A stretch of 64,000 nt of DNA, taken from positions 1-64,000 of the forward strand of contig JASANC010001975.1 in the NCBI GenBank assembly GCA_030248135.1. The letters are read 5' to 3'. Positions within the stretch are counted from its first letter, which is position 1. Each line of letters begins with the position of its first letter. Positions 58,603-64,000 of the stretch are shown here, one piece after another. This DNA is from Theristus sp. LFF4_11 (lineage: Eukaryota > Nematoda > Chromadorea > Monhysterida > Xyalidae). The notes under the pieces were generated by a model. That model searched no databases. It was not told the origin of the DNA and saw only the letters and a program-made list of their open reading frames with translations. The translations under genes and the position numbers were made by a program.

Positions 58603-61600
58603 TTAGAGTGGTGCAAACTGCAGCGAGTTCTCCGCCGCAAATGAGCGCCAGTGCATTTCGAGCAGCGCTGATTTGTCATCGGCGCCCAAGAACGCGGCAT
58701 CCATCGCCTGCACTGACACGTCGAAGGCACGTTGCTGAGCCGACCGTTTCGCGTCGTCACTTTCGCTTGCGGACTCGAAGAAATGCTCCGCTAAACATTC
58801 GTATTCGCGGGATAGCGTTGTGTCAAAGACGCCTTTGTCGTCAGTCTGTGTGAACCAGGGTTAAAAAGCAGGTTTTTTCGACAAGTATACAAGCTGCGCA
58901 AATCAGTTTTGCCGCTGATTTTTTAGTGCAGCGGCACGTGGATTTGGCTAGTTTGCACGGTCTACCAAGTTGTTTGAATTCATGTCAAGATATGACACAA
59001 GAGACAAAATTTTGACTTGTCTGCATTTCACCTGAACCAAGCCAAACAGTCCGAAGCTCTCTTATCCGCTCTCTAAGCGTCTTTTTCATGCTGGACTTGG
59101 CGTGAAAAACTGAACCCTCCTCGCTCTGATGTTGTTGTTGTTGTCGGTTGACTTTTTTCACGGTTGGCACACACTTGCACGCATGCCATGGAGCACTAAA
59201 TTTGATTTCTGATCCGCTCGATTGAAGTTTAAGAGAGAGCTAAGCCTCGCACTTTTGCCTCAGTTTTGACGTGAACGAAAAATATATACCCTCAAAAATA
59301 ACTGTGACATTGCCACACAGGCAGAATTCATAGCATGTGCGTGTAATCAAATTAGTTCACGGATCAAAGCGTGCGCAGAAAAAAAGGTGAAACTGCATGA
59401 AAATTGAGGTTTTTTCAACGCCTCTTTACAAAGCAATTTATTGGAGATATGAGATGCATTAGGGAAGTTCCGGTTGTGTAAACGGTTAACAAAGAATTTT
59501 TTTTAGTTCACAACACCTTTTGCTGGCAAACACTGAACATCAATAGAAACGTTTTCGTTGGTAAATTTAGTTTTTTTTTATTTGGCATCAACAATGAATT
59601 TAGAGAACAGCGCACGCTTTCGAATGGTAAACTTTGAGGTATTGTGGATTTATTCAAACGTGTCCGGACTAAAATGACGTCATTTGCTTTAAAAACGCCC
59701 GTTTGTCAAAGTACAGGCATTAAAATTTCAGTTTGGTGTGACTGATTCGACATTCACCATTTGTTTACGGAAAGAAATCGGCTAAACGGAAAGTCTGGTT
59801 TGCTGTGAACGGCAAGCGCGTGTTTGGCGGCACATGACGTCATTTCAGTGGGACACGTTTGAAAAAATAGGTCATACATTATTAGGCTGTTTACATTAAT
59901 ACAAGAAGTTCGCTGTTTGCGGTTTCGCCAGGTAAACGCACGCCGCGGTACCCCCTGGCTCGTCAGTGCGACGGACACCAGACAGTCAAATTTGAGGAAA
60001 TCACTAAGATTCGCGGCCTGTGGGTACCCTCTCGGGTCTGCGGGACCGCTCCTTGGTAAACCAAACCCTTACAAAGGTCTGCTAAGAACAAAAAGAACAA
60101 AAACAGATCAGGAAAGACCAACCGAAATCGCCACAGGATGCTTGCGGTCAAGCCATCGATTAACGTGGTGATCGCGATAGCCGACCACAGTGCGACACTT
60201 GACGTTCGACGTCAGACAGATTTCTGCGAATGACGACAAAAGTTACCAATGCGACAATTTTGTGCCGAGCTTGCTGGTTTTTGTTTTCTTGTGCACTTGC
60301 CTCGCTGACACTGAAGCGGCATTCATGAAGCATTAGTACTTAAGGGGCATTCATGAAGCAGTATTTAGTGACCGCTTAGCTATGTTTTAACATAGCTACG
60401 CGTCACTAAATACTGCTTCATGAATGCACCTAAAGTGACCGCGTGTCTATGTTTTTACATGGCTATGCGTCACTAAATACTGCTTCATGAATGCCACAAA
60501 CGGTGCCGAAAAAAACAGAACAGAACAGAACCGATAGGAATGTTGCGTTCGATCACTTTCCGCTCGCATTCTCTGCTCGACGAAACAAAGGTGCCGTGGC
60601 CGATGCGGTGCGTGCATTCGAGCATTTCCGATAGCTCGTACAGATCTTCTTCTCTCTGCAGTGACATGATTTGCATCTGCAGTCCATCTGGTTATTATAT
60701 ACAACTAGCTGATTGGCTGGTTGCACAATGCATTCTGTGCACGAAAACTCCTCCTCCTACTGAGTAATGCCTGTACAAAATGCACGCATCAACTGCACCT
60801 GTGTGCAATCAACCAATCAGCTAGTCGTATATATTATCCAGATGGACTCTGTACTCAAATGTCATTTGAGATTAAAAACTTGTTTCAGACCGCAGCCCGG
60901 CGACTGATAGCCTCAATAAACTGCGTAAAGTCACGCTAAAACAAAATTCTAAAAAGCACTTTTTTCGAATCTCAAGACGAATTTCAGTGCAATCCAACCT
61001 CCGCTAAATGCAGTGAACACTTCAGTCCAGCATCAATAGCAGCTTTCAGCAATGGAATGAACGGTCGGCCATCGTGTTCCGGCGCACCGGACAAATCGAC
61101 GCCAACAATCCAGCCGGGTTTTTTGGCTGAAAAAAAACTTCAAAACTTTCCAAAAGTTTTTTTCCGTCACTTGAATGTCACTTGAATTGTACGATTTGTT
61201 TGCAACAACAAGGCGCCACTATCACCGGCGAGTTCGATCGCCAGCTCGATGGTTTGTTGTGCTTCCGAAATCGGCTGCCTCCGATCGATCGAGACGATGA
61301 ACTTGGTGGCAATTGGCGCCGACGCGATGGCACGCTGAATCGCAGACAGGTAGTCGCGTTTGGTCATTCCTGAATTAAAAAACAGGCAAAATGCAATTTT
61401 TTAACTCTGATAAGTTCTGCGCGGTACAAGGAAACTAATTAGAATAAGCAACTGAAATTACCAATTTCCGGATTAGACCTTGGAGTCGATCGCAATTCCA
61501 AATATTTCACTCCATCGTCGGCGAATTCTGAGATCACACGGCTGGTTGCCTGGAAGATAACATTTAAAAAAAAAGATTCAGCCATTGCCCGAAGCATTAT

Positions 61601-62080
61601 GTGATCTCGAGTGGAATATTCGAATTCACACGTCTCCAGCAGGCCAGACCAACCAGCGCCTTGGACCACTTGACCACCGGGTCTCTTCCCTGCAGCCCGT
61701 TTGTGGTGCTGCGGTCTCGAGTTGCTCGGACGTTTTCAAATGGAACAAAAAGTTTTTGAGAAAAAAACTCTTCGTCCACTAACCAATTCAACAGCATCGG
61801 CACTGTCCGTCAGCTTCTGTATCAGTGGGAACAACTTGAAGACCCTGAATGGAAAACAATGTCAATTTGAATAGCGAAAACTGAAAAATTTCCAAAAACG
61901 AAATCGTAAAATTCACAAATGAAAACAAACTCGCTGAGCGGCACGCTATCGCCGTGTGCTATGATCGCAGATTCTGCCTCCGTCAGTCCATCGTATGTCG
62001 GCACACGCACTTTTTTCAGTGCCTCCAATTCTCGGATTGTCTCTCGACTGACACTGCCATTGAGGTGAGCGTGCAGTTCC
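58603..62080 (-). CDS. Adenosine-deaminase-like N6-methyl-AMP deaminase (MAPDA/ADAL type), first exon not found
   Basis: A cytosolic metal-dependent purine aminohydrolase of the ADAL subgroup, known to deaminate N6-methyl-AMP to IMP. Exons, minus: 62080 to about 61933, about 61847-61783, about 61552-61461, about 61371-61205, about 61128-61011, about 60678-60525, about 60225-60135 and 58845-58603. Motifs in order: ELHAHLNGSVSRETIREL (two metal histidines), VKYLELRSTPR, GWIVGVDLSGAPEHDG, SLHLAE (metal histidine and catalytic glutamate), THRIGHGTF, EICLTSNVKCRTV and TDDKGVFDTTLSREY (metal aspartate). All active-site positions visible are intact. The N-terminal few residues before ELHAH must come from an upstream exon, which I could not identify with confidence in 62100-64000. 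The last intron holds a family A element. Confidence 0.92.
59639..59876 (-). mobile_element. Family A element, copy 5
   Basis: Reverse copy from 'ttgtggatttattcaaacgt' to 'gacacgtttgaaaaaatagg', with both tgacgtca palindromes. It is in the last ADAL intron. Confidence 0.82.
59905..59985. repeat. Dispersed repeat, family K, copy 2
   Basis: Matches 44635-44715 through the segment 'gcgacggacaccag'. It directly follows the family A element. Confidence 0.65.
60310..60500. mobile_element. Family G hairpin cluster
   Basis: Several half-elements ending gcattcatgaagca or tgcttcatgaatgc are stacked, giving a compound palindrome around 'gctatgttttaacatagc'. It lies immediately before the ADAL exon with THRIGHGTF. 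Confidence 0.78.
60684..60848. mobile_element. Family D-related element, copy 3
   Basis: Ends 'tccatctggttattatatac' and 'gtatatattatccagatgga', with inner 'aactagctgattgg' facing 'ccaatcagctagt'. It lacks the tandem units of the other two copies. It is in an ADAL intron. Confidence 0.8.
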
Positions 62081-62089
62081 TGGGAAAAA

Positions 62090-64000
62090 GTGGATAATTT
62101 ATATTGAAATCACTCCAAAAAGGGCACAAACAATGCAAAAGAATGCTAAAAAACCGCACGACGCACCGCTTTTGGCATTCGCACATAGAAACAGTCGTTT
62201 GCCATGCTTGATTTTGTTCTACGCACAATTTTGGATCATGATTTGTGAAATGCTTGAACAAAAATGGTTGTTCTCTGATGAGGGGGATGACAAGTTAGTT
62301 GTCGATAGAAATAAAATTTGAAAACGCACACGTTAGAAATAGCAACTTGCGGTACTGATAAGATAAAACACGGTAGCTCAAGAAGCAGCAAACGCAAATT
62401 AAAAAAAAAACACAAATCCGGCGAAAACAAGTCATAGCTTGGAAATCGCACAGTCCATTGCAAACTAGGACTTGACAGTTGACACTGAGTGTGAAACATT
62501 TCAAAAAGAAAAGAAATAATAACCAAGCAACACGTGCAACATAGGATTTGTGCAGCAACGTGCAAAAAGTTCAGAATTCAAAATGATGTCATTTCTAGAT
62601 TTGGACGTCACCCAGGATTTTACATGCACCCAATCAATTGCAATTAATTCAGGTTGCATTGATCACATCACCAGAATACGAGTTCCACACCACCGAACTT
62701 GCAAAAAAATGAGCGTCATCCAAAAAAGTGAGCCGCACATCACACGACACGTCACACGTCAGCTCAACAACACCAAACTGGGCCTCCCCACCCGAACTAT
62801 TGCCAGCAAGCTCTCCCCCCGCGTGCACACTCTCCGAAAATCAATCTGTGTTGCGTGTCATAAAATATTCGCAGTGCAATTTCACATCATCGTCAGAGCA
62901 AAGAGAGTGCATATAGTAATAGTTCCATTCCAGTCATTATTGATAGGATATATGACGTTGGAATTTTGTTTTAGATGCAGATGGGCAATGGAAAAAACAG
63001 TCGCAGCTGACAGCGGAGGGCAGAGGAAGGGCAAACCAGCAAAATGGCATATTCACAACAATTGTAATCTAATGTGGAACGTGTGTGTAGTTTGTGGGTG
63101 TCTGAACTGAACCCTATGCGTTTCCATTTTGTCACAGCGACGGTGTGTTGATGCGCGTAGTCACAACAAAACAACGCCCAAACGCGTCACCACCACTGTT
63201 CCGTTGCGTTGCACGGGTGATTGAAAACGTTGAAATGTCGAACGCCACGACTACGGTATCTATCGTACTGCGTCTCGGTACGAAATTACCATTTTGCCCT
63301 AGCTGCATAACCGAACCGACCAATTGTAGGTGGCTCAACAAACAAAAAACAAAAAAAAATGCTGATTTGGTTGAGCTACCAGGGTAACGCAACAAATTTG
63401 TTGAATAGGGCATTGTCAGTCAGAACACATTCTTCAATTACGTAAATGTAGATAGTTACGGTATAAATGCAATAGTTACAGTAGCATTGAATTCAGTATG
63501 ATCGTGTTTGTGTCACTGTACGTCTTGTCGCCGCCGTTTGTTTTCAATTTTTCATTTTCTTTTTGGTCTTTCGATCGTTTATTTAATTGCGTTCTGCACC
63601 AATATCTGATGTTGATCAGGTGTTCTACAGCAGCTACAAGGGTTTCAATCAGCAGGCAGGGTAATACTCAGTTTTTATTGATTGATTTGGTTTTACAAGC
63701 GATCGCTCAAATTGAAGAGCATACAAAGCTCAAATTGTACATGACAGGTGATGTGGGAGTGTTGTAACACTGACCGTCAAAGTCGCACTGAAAACTGTAT
63801 TCTCCAGTTCCACCGTTCATCGTCGCTCTACATTTTCAATATCTGAGTCATTTTACAGTTGCGATCAACCATTTTTTTCGAACGAGCTTCACTGTATCAT
63901 CATCGTGCGGTTGATCATCAGAGACAGCGGCGTCTGGCGGGGGGGGGGGGAACACGGCATTTGATGTGGTTTTACAGCGGTATGTCGTGTGTGTCTGTGA
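62090..64000. other. Upstream region of ADAL, no confident gene
   Basis: Should contain the ADAL first exon and promoter on the minus strand, but no short ATG exon with a matching phase-0 donor stands out. A plus-strand open frame of about 186 codons at 62550-63110 has no recognisable motif. A run of 12 G lies near 63940. Confidence 0.45.

Noticed and set aside
62550..63110. A plus-strand open frame of about 186 codons
   Set aside because: No motif, no neighbouring exons with matching phase, and amino-acid composition typical of chance translation.

Overview
This 64 kb window is nuclear DNA from a multicellular animal. Coding exons are short and split by introns with gt donors and T-rich 'tttcag' acceptors. 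There are no operons or bacterial ribosome-binding sites, and the spaces are full of small inverted-repeat elements. Stacked LDL-receptor class A (LDLa) and EB-like cysteine modules, an insect-type gustatory-receptor-like 7TM gene and the intron style suggest an ecdysozoan (nematode-like or tardigrade-like). The species cannot be fixed from sequence alone. All gene models below were built by hand from open frames, gt/ag sites and reading-phase continuity.

Plus-strand half (0.8-24 kb). A 350-residue lysine-tailed helical protein of unknown function (779-4176) is followed by a secreted alpha-carbonic anhydrase (5521-8933). A repeat-rich gap of about 7 kb comes next, then a complete SLC1 (excitatory amino-acid) transporter (16044-23994).

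Minus-strand half (26.1-62.1 kb, read right to left). An adenosine-deaminase-like (MAPDA/ADAL) gene (58603-62080, first exon not found) is followed by a gustatory-receptor-like 7TM gene (48228-52196) and a neuropeptide precursor encoding six V/I-F-x-L-amide peptides (44090-45349). Next come two related genes for secreted or surface LDLa/EB-module proteins. The short one (40210-42714) ends in a membrane anchor. The long one (26103-39460) has about 20 LDLa modules arranged in a seven-module super-repeat, a fibrinogen-like C-terminal domain and a hydrophobic tail.

No single pathway links these genes, but several belong to neuronal or cell-surface biology: the SLC1 transporter, the neuropeptide precursor, the 7TM chemoreceptor-like protein and the extracellular mosaic proteins. 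Introns and spacers hold at least eight families of miniature inverted-repeat or fold-back elements, two deletion derivatives of a Tc1/mariner-type transposon, several minisatellites and a (GT)n tract of about 500 bp. The most unusual objects are the LDLa/EB/fibrinogen mosaic gene with its truncated neighbour, the FxL-amide precursor, and an element family carrying TGACGTCA (CRE) palindromes near both ends.
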